DNA from: Trinickia dinghuensis
GTDB taxonomy: Bacteria > Pseudomonadota > Gammaproteobacteria > Burkholderiales > Burkholderiaceae
Direction: 5' to 3'
Assembly: GCF_003367175.1 (NCBI RefSeq)
Contig: NZ_QRGA01000005.1
Span: 62,001 to 126,000, forward strand
DNA length: 64,000 nucleotides
Shown in pieces: positions 49,313 through 57,917 of the stretch. A model generated the notes under the pieces. It did not search any database and was not told the DNA's origin. It was given only the letters and a program-made list of their open reading frames with translations. The position numbers and the translations under genes were made by a program. How positions within the stretch are numbered: the first letter of the stretch is position 1; every line of letters starts with the position of its first letter.

Positions 49313-50166
49313 CTATTTCACGTCCGGCGCTCCGCTATCACGGCGGGAAATTTCGACTGGCGCCGTGGATCATTCGCCACTTTCCTGCTCATCGGTGCTA
49401 CGTCGAGCCATACGGCGGCGCAGCCAGTGTGCTGATGCAGAAAGAGCGTGCCTACGCGGAGGTCTACAACGACCTCGACGGGGACATCGTGAATTTGTTT
49501 CGTGTTCTGCGTGAGCCAGGACAATGCGCTCGGCTCGCCGATCAGCTAGCGCTGACGCCGTACGCGCGGGACGAATTCGAGGCGGCCTACGAGTCGACGG
49601 AAGATGCAATCGAGCGCGCGCGCCGAACCATCGTGCGGGCGGAAATGGGCTTCGGCTCCGCCGGCGCTACGCGGGGCTGTACGGGATTTCGAATCGATAC
49701 CCGGCGGAAATACGGCACGGCTCAGCAGGTCTGGACTCGGCTTCCTGAATCGCTTTCCGCGATATGCGAGCGTCTACAAGGGGTGACGATCGAGAATCGA
49801 CCTGCGCTTGAAGTGATCGACTATCACGACGCGACCGACGTCCTGTTTTATCTCGATCCTCCTTACCTCCATAGCACTCGCAATCGCGCAGTGCGTCGCG
49901 GTGGCCGTTACTACGCGCACGAGATGTCAACCACCGAGCACCTCGAACTGCTCGCTTCCGCAATGGCGCTGACAGGAATGGTCGTGCTGAGCGGGTATAT
50001 GAGCGAGGAGTACACCGCGGCGCTGCAGGGCTGGAAGTGCGTGTCAACGGATGCGCGGATCTCCGCCGCGGGCGGTACGTCGCTTCGCACCGAATGCCTG
50101 TGGCTTAACCAAGCCTGTAGCGTCGCGTTAGATCGCACGGGCCTTTTCGCGGGACTGGCGTCATGA
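49309..50166 (+). CDS. DNA adenine methylase (D12 class)
   Basis: 285 aa. SAM-binding start LRYHGGKFRLAPWIIRHFP, motif I CYVEPYGGAASV, YNDLDGDIVNLF, and catalytic motif LFYLDPPYL near residue 181. It methylates N6 of adenine, probably protecting phage DNA or regulating its genes. Target site unknown. Overlaps both neighbours by 4 bases. Confidence 0.92.
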   Translation: MTISRPALRYHGGKFRLAPWIIRHFPAHRCYVEPYGGAASVLMQKERAYAEVYNDLDGDIVNLFRVLREPGQCARLADQLALTPYARDEFEAAYESTEDAIERARRTIVRAEMGFGSAGATRGCTGFRIDTRRKYGTAQQVWTRLPESLSAICERLQGVTIENRPALEVIDYHDATDVLFYLDPPYLHSTRNRAVRRGGRYYAHEMSTTEHLELLASAMALTGMVVLSGYMSEEYTAALQGWKCVSTDARISAAGGTSLRTECLWLNQACSVALDRTGLFAGLAS

Positions 50167-51263
50167 GCGTAAAGGTCATGACGGCCGTGTTCGAACGCTA
50201 TCCCGAAGGCGGCGGCGAGATGCTGCTCGCGCTGGCCTTGGCCGACCACGCTGACGATGACGGCACCCACATCTTCCCCAGCGTTCAGACCATGGCGAAG
50301 AAGACGCGCCAGTCGAAGCGCGCGGTGCAGTATCAGCTCGAGAAGATGCAGAAGTCGGGATGGCTGATCCTCGTGAGGGCGGCGCGCGGCGGGCGCCCCG
50401 AGAAGGGCGCGACGATGGGCGGCAGGCCGGCCGAATACCGCATCAGCTCCGAGTGGATAAAGGGTGCAGAAATTGCACCCAATAATGCGCCCGCGCCCGA
50501 GCAAGAAAAGGGTGAAAAATCTGCACCCAATAAAGCTGTGGACAACTCTGGAAAGGGTGCAGAAATTGCACCCAATAAAACCGGAAAAGGGTGCAAACCA
50601 CGACAGAAAAGGGTGCAATCTGGAGCAGAAAAGGGTGCAAAGCTTTTGCACACTAAGCATCAGTTAACCGTCATTGAATCATCAGCAGCAGCAACGAACG
50701 CGAGCGGCGATGTGGAAAAGCCGCCGGCTGCTGCTGCCAATGAGCAAAAACCGAACGTCAAAACCGAGAGCGAGCTCGGCGAGCTGCTGGTCGGCCTGGA
50801 GGCAGCGAGGGGCAAGCAGCTGGCGCTCGACCCGACGAAGGACCGCATCCATCTGCTGACCTGGGTTGGCAAAGGCGTGACGGCTGAGCAGCTGCGCGCA
50901 GCTCACGCCCTGGCCGTGGCGGCGCGTGGCCGCGATACCGACGGCCGGCCGACGTACGTGGGCTTCGTGTCGCAGTTCATCGCCGAGGCGCAGGGCGCCG
51001 GCGGCACGGCGCCGCAATACGACGGCGATTGGTTCGAGACTGGGCCCGAGATCGAGGCGAAGGGCAAAGCGCTCGGCGTGCGGCCGCGCAAGCCCGACGA
51101 GCCTATGCCGTACTACCTCGTCCTCGTCGCTGCGGCGGCGGGCAAAGGCCCATGGATCGATCACGTGCTGAGCGAGGCGCGGCGATCGCGCTCCGAACAG
51201 TTTTTCAAATTCGTCGTCGATACGTTCGGCGATGCCCTCTTGCCAGCGGACTTCTACGCATGA
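50163..51263 (+). CDS. Phage replication initiator-like HTH protein carrying the origin
   Basis: 366 aa. N-terminal winged helix (residues 1-100): ALADHADDDGTHIFPSVQTM, KKTRQSKRAVQYQLEKMQKS. Residues 100-160 are encoded by a GGGTGCA iteron array (GAEIAPN repeated). The C-terminal domain starts near 200 (LLVGLEAARGKQLALDPTKD), similar to other phage replication proteins. An O-like initiator that binds repeats within its own gene is the likely role. Confidence 0.8.
   Translation: MSVKVMTAVFERYPEGGGEMLLALALADHADDDGTHIFPSVQTMAKKTRQSKRAVQYQLEKMQKSGWLILVRAARGGRPEKGATMGGRPAEYRISSEWIKGAEIAPNNAPAPEQEKGEKSAPNKAVDNSGKGAEIAPNKTGKGCKPRQKRVQSGAEKGAKLLHTKHQLTVIESSAAATNASGDVEKPPAAAANEQKPNVKTESELGELLVGLEAARGKQLALDPTKDRIHLLTWVGKGVTAEQLRAAHALAVAARGRDTDGRPTYVGFVSQFIAEAQGAGGTAPQYDGDWFETGPEIEAKGKALGVRPRKPDEPMPYYLVLVAAAAGKGPWIDHVLSEARRSRSEQFFKFVVDTFGDALLPADFYA
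50460..50660. repeat. Iteron array, candidate phage replication origin
   Basis: AAGGGTGCAGAAATTGCACC plus CAATAA occurs at 50460-50485 and 50553-50578, with a variant (AAGGGTGAAAAATCTGCACC) at 50508-50533. Half sites AAAAGGGTGCAA follow at about 50585, 50607 and 50629, the last with an inverted TTGCAC. Each full unit is a GGGTGCA/TGCACCC dyad. TGTGGACAA at 50537-50545 is one mismatch from a DnaA box. The layout mirrors lambda ori inside gene O. Confidence 0.75.
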
Positions 51264-51502
51264 ACATCGAACCTGGTGTGCTCGCCGTCGTGCGGGGCTG
51301 CCCGACCGCTGATTGCAACGATCAAATCGTCGAGATCGTATCCCGGGCCCCGCCGCTGGCCGATTTCGGCGCTTCATGGAATTGCACCAATTCACGCATC
51401 CAAGAGGCGGGGTTCGCTTTCTTACCTATCCCGCATTCGATGTTGCGTCCGATCGGCGGCACGCCGCTGCACGACGAGCAGCTCGATGAGGTGACGGCAT
51501 GA
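51260..51502 (+). CDS. 80-residue phage protein
   Basis: MNIEPGVLAVVRGCPTADCN, then QIVEIVSRAPPLADFGASWN: small beta-barrel-like protein, similar in build to 47704-48018. ATGA overlap at both ends. Confidence 0.6.
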   Translation: MNIEPGVLAVVRGCPTADCNDQIVEIVSRAPPLADFGASWNCTNSRIQEAGFAFLPIPHSMLRPIGGTPLHDEQLDEVTA

Positions 51503-51750
51503 AAACGGAGATTTCGGCAAACGGCGTTTCGTTCGTCGGGTTCGGCTCACACACGCATGAGCTTGGCCCCTGCAAATTCTGCGGCGCGGCCGCCGGCGAG
51601 ATCGACGAGGATCAGATCGAAGCCAATTCATGGGTCGCGTGGATCCACTGTTCGGAATGCGATGTCTCGGTGACTTTGCAATACACAAGCCCGTCGCCTG
51701 AAGAGGCGATCGCGGAAGTCGTGCGCATGTGGAACAGGGAGCCGGAATGA
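51499..51750 (+). CDS. Lar-like zinc ribbon protein
   Basis: 83 aa: LGPCKFCGAAAGEI, WIHCSECDVSV, then AIAEVVRMWNREPE. The CxxC...CxxC and final WNR match restriction-alleviation (Lar) family proteins. Confidence 0.75.
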   Translation: MKTEISANGVSFVGFGSHTHELGPCKFCGAAAGEIDEDQIEANSWVAWIHCSECDVSVTLQYTSPSPEEAIAEVVRMWNREPE

Positions 51751-51911
51751 AAATCTCGCAGGTGATTCGCATTTTGGCGATCCTCGTCGACGGATTCCTC
51801 ATCGGCGCCGTAATGGGGCTTAACGGGATATACGCCACACGCGTGTCTTTCTGGGTCATCAATGCGTGTAGTGCCGCGCTCATTTTCCTTTCTGCTGGGC
51901 TGCGCTCATGA
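51747..51911 (+). CDS. 54-residue phage membrane protein
   Basis: MKISQVIRILAILVDGFLIG, then FWVINACSAALIFLSAGL: two spans. ATGA overlap with the Lar-like gene selects start 51747. Confidence 0.55.
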   Translation: MKISQVIRILAILVDGFLIGAVMGLNGIYATRVSFWVINACSAALIFLSAGLRS

Positions 51912-52114
51912 AAGCGACTATCAATGCCGACGGCTTTCTAATCGTCCAGCCCGAGACAGATCTCGAGGCCTATGCGCTCAAGCACTGGGCCGGTGCGAAC
52001 CTCACCGGCGATTGGTTTAACGCCGCGGGGCAGCCGGCTCTCAGGGTGATCGTGGATTTGGGCGCCTTCGGAAACGCGGCGTTTAATCGCACTCCCGTGA
52101 GGACGCTGGGATGA
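51908..52114 (+). CDS. 68-residue phage protein
   Basis: MKATINADGFLIVQPETDLE, AYALKHWAGANLTGDWF. Unrecognised; overlaps neighbours by 4 bases. Confidence 0.6.
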   Translation: MKATINADGFLIVQPETDLEAYALKHWAGANLTGDWFNAAGQPALRVIVDLGAFGNAAFNRTPVRTLG

Positions 52115-52290
52115 ATCCCTACGACCCGAGGGAGGGATTCGCGGGGTCCCCGCAGCTGCTGCCCGGGGAAGACATCGAGTTCTGTGTTCCGCCGTCGACG
52201 TTCGAACTATTCCAGCGCGAAATGATGCGTCAGATCGCCGGCGGCGGGTGGCGCGGGCGGCCGCCTGGAACGGAAGATATCGCCGAATGA
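52111..52290 (+). CDS. 59-residue phage protein
   Basis: MNPYDPREGFAGSPQLLPGE, then PSTFELFQREMMRQIAGGGW. ATGA overlaps at both ends; frame fully open. Unrecognised. Confidence 0.6.
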   Translation: MNPYDPREGFAGSPQLLPGEDIEFCVPPSTFELFQREMMRQIAGGGWRGRPPGTEDIAE

Positions 52291-52925
52291 GCAAGGGGAC
52301 CATCCGTCTTCCTGAGGGCGCGATCGCCGGCGGCTGCATCGGCACCGCGCGGATCCGCGAGCAGATCGCTGGAGCGGCGGCGCGCCTCAACTCAACCGAG
52401 CCGTCCCCGCTAGATGCGACGTTGCGCATGATTGCCGGCAACTTGGGCGTTCCTTTCGACCAGCTGAGCAAAGAATGGCCGAGGGCCAAACACAAATCAC
52501 AGTTCGCGATGACCCTTGGTCAAGGCTTAAGTGGCGCCCGGTCGGTTGACCCGGTTCGACGCGGGGATGAAACGCCCGTCGAGCGCATGCAGCAGCTCGG
52601 CCGACAGCCGCGCGGCAAGATGAATAAGACCGAAGCCGCGTATGCGCTCCAGCTCGAGGCCGAGCTGCAGGCTGGCCTGATTCTCTGGTACCGCTTCGAG
52701 GCGCTCAAGCTCCGTCTCGCTGACAATACCTTCTATACGCCGGACTACCCGCTGATCACGGCGGCCGGCCAGCTCGAATTCCGCGAAGTGAAAGGGCATT
52801 GGACCGACGACGCGCGCGTGAAGATCAAAGTCGCCGCTGCGCAATACCCCTTCCGCTTCCTCGCTATTCAGCGCGACGGCCGCCATGGCTGGCGCATTGA
52901 AGACCTCACTAGCCGCAGCTGGTGA
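52287..52925 (+). CDS. DUF1064-like phage endonuclease (PD-(D/E)XK fold)
   Basis: 212 aa. Residues 110-212 match DUF1064: NKTEAAYALQLEAELQAGLI, FYTPDYPLI (Asp), LEFREVKGHW (ExK). The N-terminal 105 residues are extra, including SPLDATLRMIAGNLGVPFDQ. Likely a recombination endonuclease. Confidence 0.8.
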   Translation: MSKGTIRLPEGAIAGGCIGTARIREQIAGAAARLNSTEPSPLDATLRMIAGNLGVPFDQLSKEWPRAKHKSQFAMTLGQGLSGARSVDPVRRGDETPVERMQQLGRQPRGKMNKTEAAYALQLEAELQAGLILWYRFEALKLRLADNTFYTPDYPLITAAGQLEFREVKGHWTDDARVKIKVAAAQYPFRFLAIQRDGRHGWRIEDLTSRSW

Positions 52926-52948
52926 CCCATCTACCCCGGAGATATCGC

Positions 52949-53104
52949 ATGTTCAACAAATCCCCGTCCGTCCCCGCAGGCCTGCGCCGGCCGCATATTG
53001 GCGAAAAGGAACAAACGCGCGCGAAACGCGGCTTCATGGAGCCGAAACACCCGAGTGGCACCCCGCGCAGCGCGCCGATTTTGCAGCAACGCGCCAAGGT
53101 CTAA
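52949..53104 (+). CDS. 51-residue phage protein
   Basis: MFNKSPSVPAGLRRPHIGEK, then basic KRGFMEPKHPSGTPRSAP. GGAG before ATG 52949. Unrecognised. Confidence 0.5.
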   Translation: MFNKSPSVPAGLRRPHIGEKEQTRAKRGFMEPKHPSGTPRSAPILQQRAKV

Positions 53105-53165
53105 CGGCGGCGCGCGAAATACCCCGGCGCAAGTCGGAACCTCTCTCAACCTGGAGCACATAGAA

Positions 53166-53435
53166 ATGCCCTCTGTACGCGCAAAGTTCACTTTGACCGA
53201 AGAAACGCGACTCAACTGGAGCCCGACCGCTAAGCGCCTGAAATTCACCGCGCAATACGATCCGTCGATTCCCGAGGATCAGCGCTTCCAACAAGCCACG
53301 CCGTGGGGCGAGTTCGAGATGCAGGTCGACAACCCGGCCGCGCTCGCGCAACTCGAGCTGGGCAAATCGTATTACTTCGACATCACGCCGGCGGACGTGG
53401 CTACGCAGGAAGGCGCGAACCCCACGCAGGGCTAA
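53166..53435 (+). CDS. Phage hypothetical protein
   Basis: 89 aa: VRAKFTLTEETRLNWSPTAK, FTAQYDPSIPEDQRFQQATP, WGEFEMQVDNPAALAQLELG: a beta-rich small protein common in phage early regions; ends KSYYFDITPAD. No function assigned. Confidence 0.65.
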   Translation: MPSVRAKFTLTEETRLNWSPTAKRLKFTAQYDPSIPEDQRFQQATPWGEFEMQVDNPAALAQLELGKSYYFDITPADVATQEGANPTQG

Positions 53436-53449
53436 CCGGAGCAGCGCGC

Positions 53450-53776
53450 ATGCGGATCTGTCTCGTCGGCCCTTTGCCGGATATCGCCAAAGTAGACGCC
53501 TCGCTTTTCGACGGTGAGGCGGCGCGATTGCGCGAATTCGGTTTCACGGTAATCAATCCCGCCGAAATCGACCCGGACGGAACGAAGAGCTGGCGAGACC
53601 GCATGCGCGCGCATATTGAACAAATCGTTACCTGCGATGCCGTCGCGCTGCTTCCAGGATGGGAGCGCTGCCGCGCAGCTCCGCTCATGCATCACATCGC
53701 GGCGACCCTCAACCTCTGGATCTTCACCGTCGACGAATTGGTCGATATGCAACGGAAGACGGCCGCATGCAGCTGA
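53450..53776 (+). CDS. DUF4406 protein
   Basis: 108 aa: MRICLVGPLPDIAKVDASLF, LREFGFTVINPAEID, then CDAVALLPGWERCRAAPLMH. This is the DUF4406 (nucleoside 2-deoxyribosyltransferase-like) pattern. Confidence 0.8.
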   Translation: MRICLVGPLPDIAKVDASLFDGEAARLREFGFTVINPAEIDPDGTKSWRDRMRAHIEQIVTCDAVALLPGWERCRAAPLMHHIAATLNLWIFTVDELVDMQRKTAACS

Positions 53777-54117
53777 CGTTCGTTTTACCCCGCGACTATC
53801 GGCGCCATGGCGTTCTGCAACAGGAATGCGCCGTGTCGACGGTTGAGCTCGACGTGCACGAGCTCGTAATGGTGAGCGCAGCGCGGATGCGATGGCGCGG
53901 CCGCCGGCGCAAAGAGTTCTGTGCCGCGAAGGTAGCCGCGTATGTCTGGCTGCCGGATTGGATCAGCGCCGCGCCTGACACGCGCGTCGACATGCTCGGC
54001 CGCGTGCTGCTCGACGTCCCTCGCGCCTTCAATCGCCGGAGGCTTCCCGAATTCCCCCACGGTTGCACGCGCCTCGAATGGGTTGGCGAATGGAGGCCCG
54101 TAAGTGCTGACGCGTAA
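53767..54117 (+). CDS. Phage hypothetical protein
   Basis: 116 aa: MQLTFVLPRDYRRHGVLQQE, CAAKVAAYVWLPDWISAAPD. No family recognised. Overlaps both neighbours (10 and 14 bases). Confidence 0.6.
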   Translation: MQLTFVLPRDYRRHGVLQQECAVSTVELDVHELVMVSAARMRWRGRRRKEFCAAKVAAYVWLPDWISAAPDTRVDMLGRVLLDVPRAFNRRRLPEFPHGCTRLEWVGEWRPVSADA

Positions 54118-54535
54118 GAAGCCGCTCCAACGCACCGCATTCGCGCCCAGGCAGGGCGCGTCATCGCTTCTACGTACGACGCCGCTCAGGAATACGCCAT
54201 TCAAGCGCAAGGCTAGAAAGAAGCGCGCATGGCACGACAAGAAGATGCTCGACGTCTGCCGCGGGCAGATCTGCTACCTCCGCGTGCCCGGGACCTGTCC
54301 GTGCCGAGAGCCCGAGGAAACGATTGTTCCGTGCCACAGCAACTTCAGCGAGCACGGGAAGGGCGGCGCGCGGAAGGCCGACGACAAATATACGGTGCCT
54401 GGCTGCTTCTGGTGCCATGCATGGTTCGACACGGGCGGCGCGCCGCTCGAGCAGAAGCGGGAAGTGTTTGATATCGCATATAGCCGCTGGTCGAGGATCC
54501 GCGACGCGGTAGAAATGGAGATAGCTGATGCCTGA
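54104..54535 (+). CDS. DUF1364/NinG-like phage nuclease
   Basis: 143 aa, GTG start with GGAG at 54092-54095. Cys/His core: CRGQICYLRVPGTCP, IVPCHSNFSEHGKGGARKAD, DKYTVPGCFWCHAWFDTG. Matches DUF1364, an HNH-like nuclease of lambdoid recombination regions (NinG position). Confidence 0.85.
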   Translation: MLTRKKPLQRTAFAPRQGASSLLRTTPLRNTPFKRKARKKRAWHDKKMLDVCRGQICYLRVPGTCPCREPEETIVPCHSNFSEHGKGGARKADDKYTVPGCFWCHAWFDTGGAPLEQKREVFDIAYSRWSRIRDAVEMEIADA

Positions 54536-55133
54536 CGTCAAATATTCGGATTGGGCGCCGGAAGAGGACGCAGTGTTGAAGCGCCTATGGCTCGACGGCA
54601 TGCCGACCAAGAGGATCGTCGACGAACTGCCTGGACGCACATATTCGTCGATCGCCAAACGTCGCGGCGTTCTCGAACTGCCTCGCCGCTCGGGCGCCGG
54701 TGTCGATCCCAAGTCGCGGCCAGAGATGCAGAAGATCTGGAATGCGCTCAAAAAGCGTCGCGCGACTCGCGCTCAGCTTGAGCAGCGGGCAAAAGTCGCC
54801 CACACAACAGTCAGCAGGTTCGTGAAGCTGTTCCGCGGGGAGATCCATATATGCGCCTGGAAGCCCACTGGCCCGAAAGGTGAGTTGTCCGAGGTGCTCA
54901 AAGCGGGCTCGGGCAAGGACGTTGAGAAGCCGGATGCAGCGACTAGCTCCGAGCGATCGCACCGCTGGTGGGAACGGTGCAAGCGCGAAAAACCGATATA
55001 CGTCGGTCGCAGGCTCGCGCGCGATGCGGTTCTCAAACGAGAACGCCAAGGAACCTTGGCCAAGCGCGACATCGCCGCGGTCGCGCTATTCGGTGATTAC
55101 GCGCCGGAAGCCTCTACTCCAAGCGGGGCTTGA
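54528..55133 (+). CDS. Phage HTH protein
   Basis: 201 aa. N-terminal GcrA/Myb-like HTH (YSDWAPEEDAVLKRLWLDGM, RTYSSIAKRRGVLELP) and a second HTH near residue 80 (TRAQLEQRAKVAHTTVSRFV). Probably a phage transcription regulator; could act on late genes. Confidence 0.65.
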   Translation: MPDVKYSDWAPEEDAVLKRLWLDGMPTKRIVDELPGRTYSSIAKRRGVLELPRRSGAGVDPKSRPEMQKIWNALKKRRATRAQLEQRAKVAHTTVSRFVKLFRGEIHICAWKPTGPKGELSEVLKAGSGKDVEKPDAATSSERSHRWWERCKREKPIYVGRRLARDAVLKRERQGTLAKRDIAAVALFGDYAPEASTPSGA

Positions 55134-55136
55134 TCA

Positions 55137-55715
55137 GTGAATGACGAGTCAGCAAGGCACAGGAGGATATATGCGAAGGGGTTCTTCGACGGGCTGGAGG
55201 CGAGAGCAACGACTATGAATCCATCTAGATACGAAGCAGCGCTCAACGGACAATCCGCGATCGCGCGGAAGGTATTTCAAATGGTCCCAATCCAAGAAGC
55301 ATGGACCGTCGACCAGATCATAGGTGAGCTGATTCGGGTGACGCATACTCGAATGGAGATCAAGAGCGTCCATACATGCCTGGGTAGATTGAAGGATGCG
55401 GGGCTGATTCGGGAGAAAGATCGCGGCCGATTCCAGCGGATCGACGTGAAAGAGCCGAGCGTCGCGGTCGTCTCCCTGGAAGTTGTCTCGCCGACGGCGC
55501 CGGCTCTTGTCGAGGAAACCGCTGCCCCATCGAGGCGACCCTTCGACATTCTTGCCGATGCGGCAGCGGCCCTGAACCTCCTCGCGGAACAAATCCGGAA
55601 CACGGCCGGCGAATTGGAAACCGCCGCGCTTGAAATCGAAAATGAATTTGCCAAGGAGAGTGAAGCTCTCGAGAAGCTGAAGCAGTTTCAGACGCTCCTG
55701 AAAAGCCTCACCTGA
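55137..55715 (+). CDS. Phage winged-helix and coiled-coil protein
   Basis: 192 aa from GTG 55137, or 166 aa from ATG 55215. HTH-like part (WTVDQIIGELIRVTHTRMEI, then LGRLKDAGLIREKDRGRF) and a C-terminal helix (ETAALEIENEFAKESEALEK). Function unknown. Confidence 0.6.
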   Translation: MNDESARHRRIYAKGFFDGLEARATTMNPSRYEAALNGQSAIARKVFQMVPIQEAWTVDQIIGELIRVTHTRMEIKSVHTCLGRLKDAGLIREKDRGRFQRIDVKEPSVAVVSLEVVSPTAPALVEETAAPSRRPFDILADAAAALNLLAEQIRNTAGELETAALEIENEFAKESEALEKLKQFQTLLKSLT

Positions 55716-55760
55716 CGTATATACGCAAAAACCGCCTATCAGCACGCTTAAAAATCAACA

Positions 55761-56582
55761 GTGCCCATATTTAAATCCGGAGTATATGTGGACGCCACCC
55801 TCGAATCCTCGTCATCGCCCGAAAAACTCTTTCGCACCACCGAGGAGGCACTTAGATTTTCACTGAACTATTCCCTGTATCAGCAAGGCCGTGCGCTTGC
55901 CGATCGTCTCGCGACACCCGCTGGCCGTAAAGGGAAGGGGCTGTCTGGGAGCGACGGCGCAGCCCAGGCCGGCATGCTTCGTCGGTTCTTTGATGGGTCT
56001 ACCGATGCCGACTATGCGCGGCGGCTGTGGGCTTGGGCAAAAACCGTTTTCACGAAAAAGGAAATCGAGCAAATAGAAGCTGCTGACAAGAACGGCATCA
56101 TTTTTCTTGAAGAAGCGCGCCGGGCGCATGCTGTCGAGCAAGAGCTCGATCAACTGACTACTGTCGAGCGCGCTGTCATTGTCGCCCGTTTTGCGCTGCG
56201 ATCGCTTCCTTGCCATTGCGGACGAGCGTGCTGCGCCGGCCACCGGCCGAACCCGGAATGGGAGGCGGCCATCCGCGATGTAACTCAAGCGGCACTCGTA
56301 TCGCTTTCCGGCCATCTCTCACACGCGCTTGTACGTCGGAAGCTCGTCGAAGAAGTATTCGGAGTGAAGGTCAATCTCCAGCAGCTTGCGGATAAGGCGT
56401 CTGTCAACAAGAACACCGTGACAGCACATAGAAAGATTATTCGCGTGTGGCTGTCGGGACAGAAGGCTCAGCCGGCAAAGGGAAAGCGCGAGGCGGTACT
56501 TGCCGTCGAGGGAGTCGAAGCGGCTGCGCGGTTGAAGCTGGATCGAATGCTCTCGTACTTGGACTTTATCGGCGACGAATGA
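55761..56582 (+). CDS. Possible phage late-gene regulator (antiterminator position)
   Basis: 273 aa, GTG start. Contains a Cys-rich motif (PCHCGRACCAGHRPNPEW) and a C-terminal HTH (LQQLADKASVNKNTVTAHRK). Position between nin-like genes and packaging suggests a Q-like or late activator role, but I do not recognise the family. A hydrophilic helical centre precedes the Cys motif. Confidence 0.55.
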   Translation: MPIFKSGVYVDATLESSSSPEKLFRTTEEALRFSLNYSLYQQGRALADRLATPAGRKGKGLSGSDGAAQAGMLRRFFDGSTDADYARRLWAWAKTVFTKKEIEQIEAADKNGIIFLEEARRAHAVEQELDQLTTVERAVIVARFALRSLPCHCGRACCAGHRPNPEWEAAIRDVTQAALVSLSGHLSHALVRRKLVEEVFGVKVNLQQLADKASVNKNTVTAHRKIIRVWLSGQKAQPAKGKREAVLAVEGVEAAARLKLDRMLSYLDFIGDE

Positions 56583-56601
56583 TCGACGTAGGAGGTGGTA
56601 G

Positions 56602-57702
56602 ATGGAATACCAACTGTTCCGCGTCGGTAATATTTGGCACTACCGCTTCCAGATCAACGGAACCCGCGTGCAACGCAGCACGCGGGAAACGGTGAAATAT
56701 CGCGCCGCTGAAATCGCGGATCGCGCATACACGCGGGCACGCATATGGGCACGAGGCGACGACCCGGTGCCGACATTGCGTGAGCTCGTCGTGCAGTGGC
56801 TTGAAGTCCACCGGCCGATCGTCAGTCGAGCGCATGTCGATATCGTCGAGCGATTCGGGCGCCTTCACCTTTTTGGGCTTGGCGATGTGTTCATCGACGA
56901 GATCACGACCGAACTCGTCGAAGCCGCCCGCAATTCATATCTGGAGTCGCACGCCGCAGCCAGCGCCAATCAGTGGCTCAACGTGCTCAAGCTCGTCTGT
57001 CGCTGGGCAATCCGCCGAAAAGTGATCCCAGCTCTCCCATGGGCGGTGAAACGGCTGAAATTGCAGAAGCGCCCGCGCGCAATGCTGCCCGTGGCCAACA
57101 CTCGCGAGTGGCTCGCCCACATCGATGAGCTCGATAGCGACGATGGACTCATTTCGATCGCTGTGCGCCTGATGCTGGGTATTGGTCTTCGCGAGTCTGA
57201 GACGATCACGGCCCGCTGGGAGTGGATCGATTGGTCGCGCGCCAGCTACACGCCCGGAATTACGAAGGGCCGAGAGGCAGACCCGCTGCCGATGCCAAGG
57301 TGGCTGATCGAATACTTACAAACGATGCGTAGAGAGACCGGCCTGATCGTCGCTCGCGCAGACGGTGCTCCCCTCTGTCGGGGATTCACGCGACGCAAGA
57401 TGCTGGCCGCTAATGAGGCTACCGGCATCGGACATATCACTCCTCATCGTCTCCGCGGAACGTTCGCCACTCTTCTCAGCGAAGAAGGCGCTCCCGTGCA
57501 GACGGTGCAGAAAGCGCTTCGACATAAGAACGTGGGCACGACCATGGCCTACCTCGAGGCGTGCATGGATTTGGTCTCGCGCGCGCAGGAACGCATCGCC
57601 GAAAATGCTGGCCTTAATGCGGCATCTCAGTCGCAACAGAGTGGCGAAGAAATGGCGAAGAGCATGGCGCAAACCCGCACGGGATCAAGGATGTCGAATT
57701 AA
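56602..57702 (+). CDS. Second tyrosine recombinase
   Basis: 366 aa. Core-binding domain residues 50-150; catalytic domain with Arg in GIGLRESETITARWEW, HxxR in ITPHRLRGTFATLL, LRHKNVGTT and Tyr in MAYLEA. An AGGAGG site precedes the ATG. It differs greatly from the tRNA-linked integrase and sits in the middle of the prophage on the other strand. Roles could be dimer resolution, DNA inversion, or a nested element. Confidence 0.88.
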   Translation: MEYQLFRVGNIWHYRFQINGTRVQRSTRETVKYRAAEIADRAYTRARIWARGDDPVPTLRELVVQWLEVHRPIVSRAHVDIVERFGRLHLFGLGDVFIDEITTELVEAARNSYLESHAAASANQWLNVLKLVCRWAIRRKVIPALPWAVKRLKLQKRPRAMLPVANTREWLAHIDELDSDDGLISIAVRLMLGIGLRESETITARWEWIDWSRASYTPGITKGREADPLPMPRWLIEYLQTMRRETGLIVARADGAPLCRGFTRRKMLAANEATGIGHITPHRLRGTFATLLSEEGAPVQTVQKALRHKNVGTTMAYLEACMDLVSRAQERIAENAGLNAASQSQQSGEEMAKSMAQTRTGSRMSN

Positions 57703-57803
57703 AAAGAGTCATGCGACAAGAGTGCGCCGCGTCGATTTCGCTTGACGCCAGGAAATTTCCTCCTAAAATAGCCTCCAATCTGACACTGTGTACAAGTGTC
57801 TCC

Positions 57804-57838
57804 AAAGCCCGGACGGCCCAACCGCTCCGGGCTTTTTC
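57804..57838 (+). terminator. Rho-independent terminator
   Basis: AAAGCCCGGA (57804-57813) pairs with TCCGGGCTTT (57826-57835), followed by Ts. It sits between the recombinase and the packaging genes. A GACACT-N7-AGTGTC inverted repeat lies just before it (57782-57800). Confidence 0.75.
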
Positions 57839-57917
57839 GTTTGGAGCGTCCCCGCAGGCCTTCTGAATGCCGATCGACGCCGCGCGGCGATGCTCGAACT
57901 CACCTGGACTATCGGCG

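Noticed and set aside
50460-50660. CRISPR array
   Set aside because: Repeats are dyads with irregular spacing inside a gene, have no spacers of even length and no cas genes, so iterons fit better.
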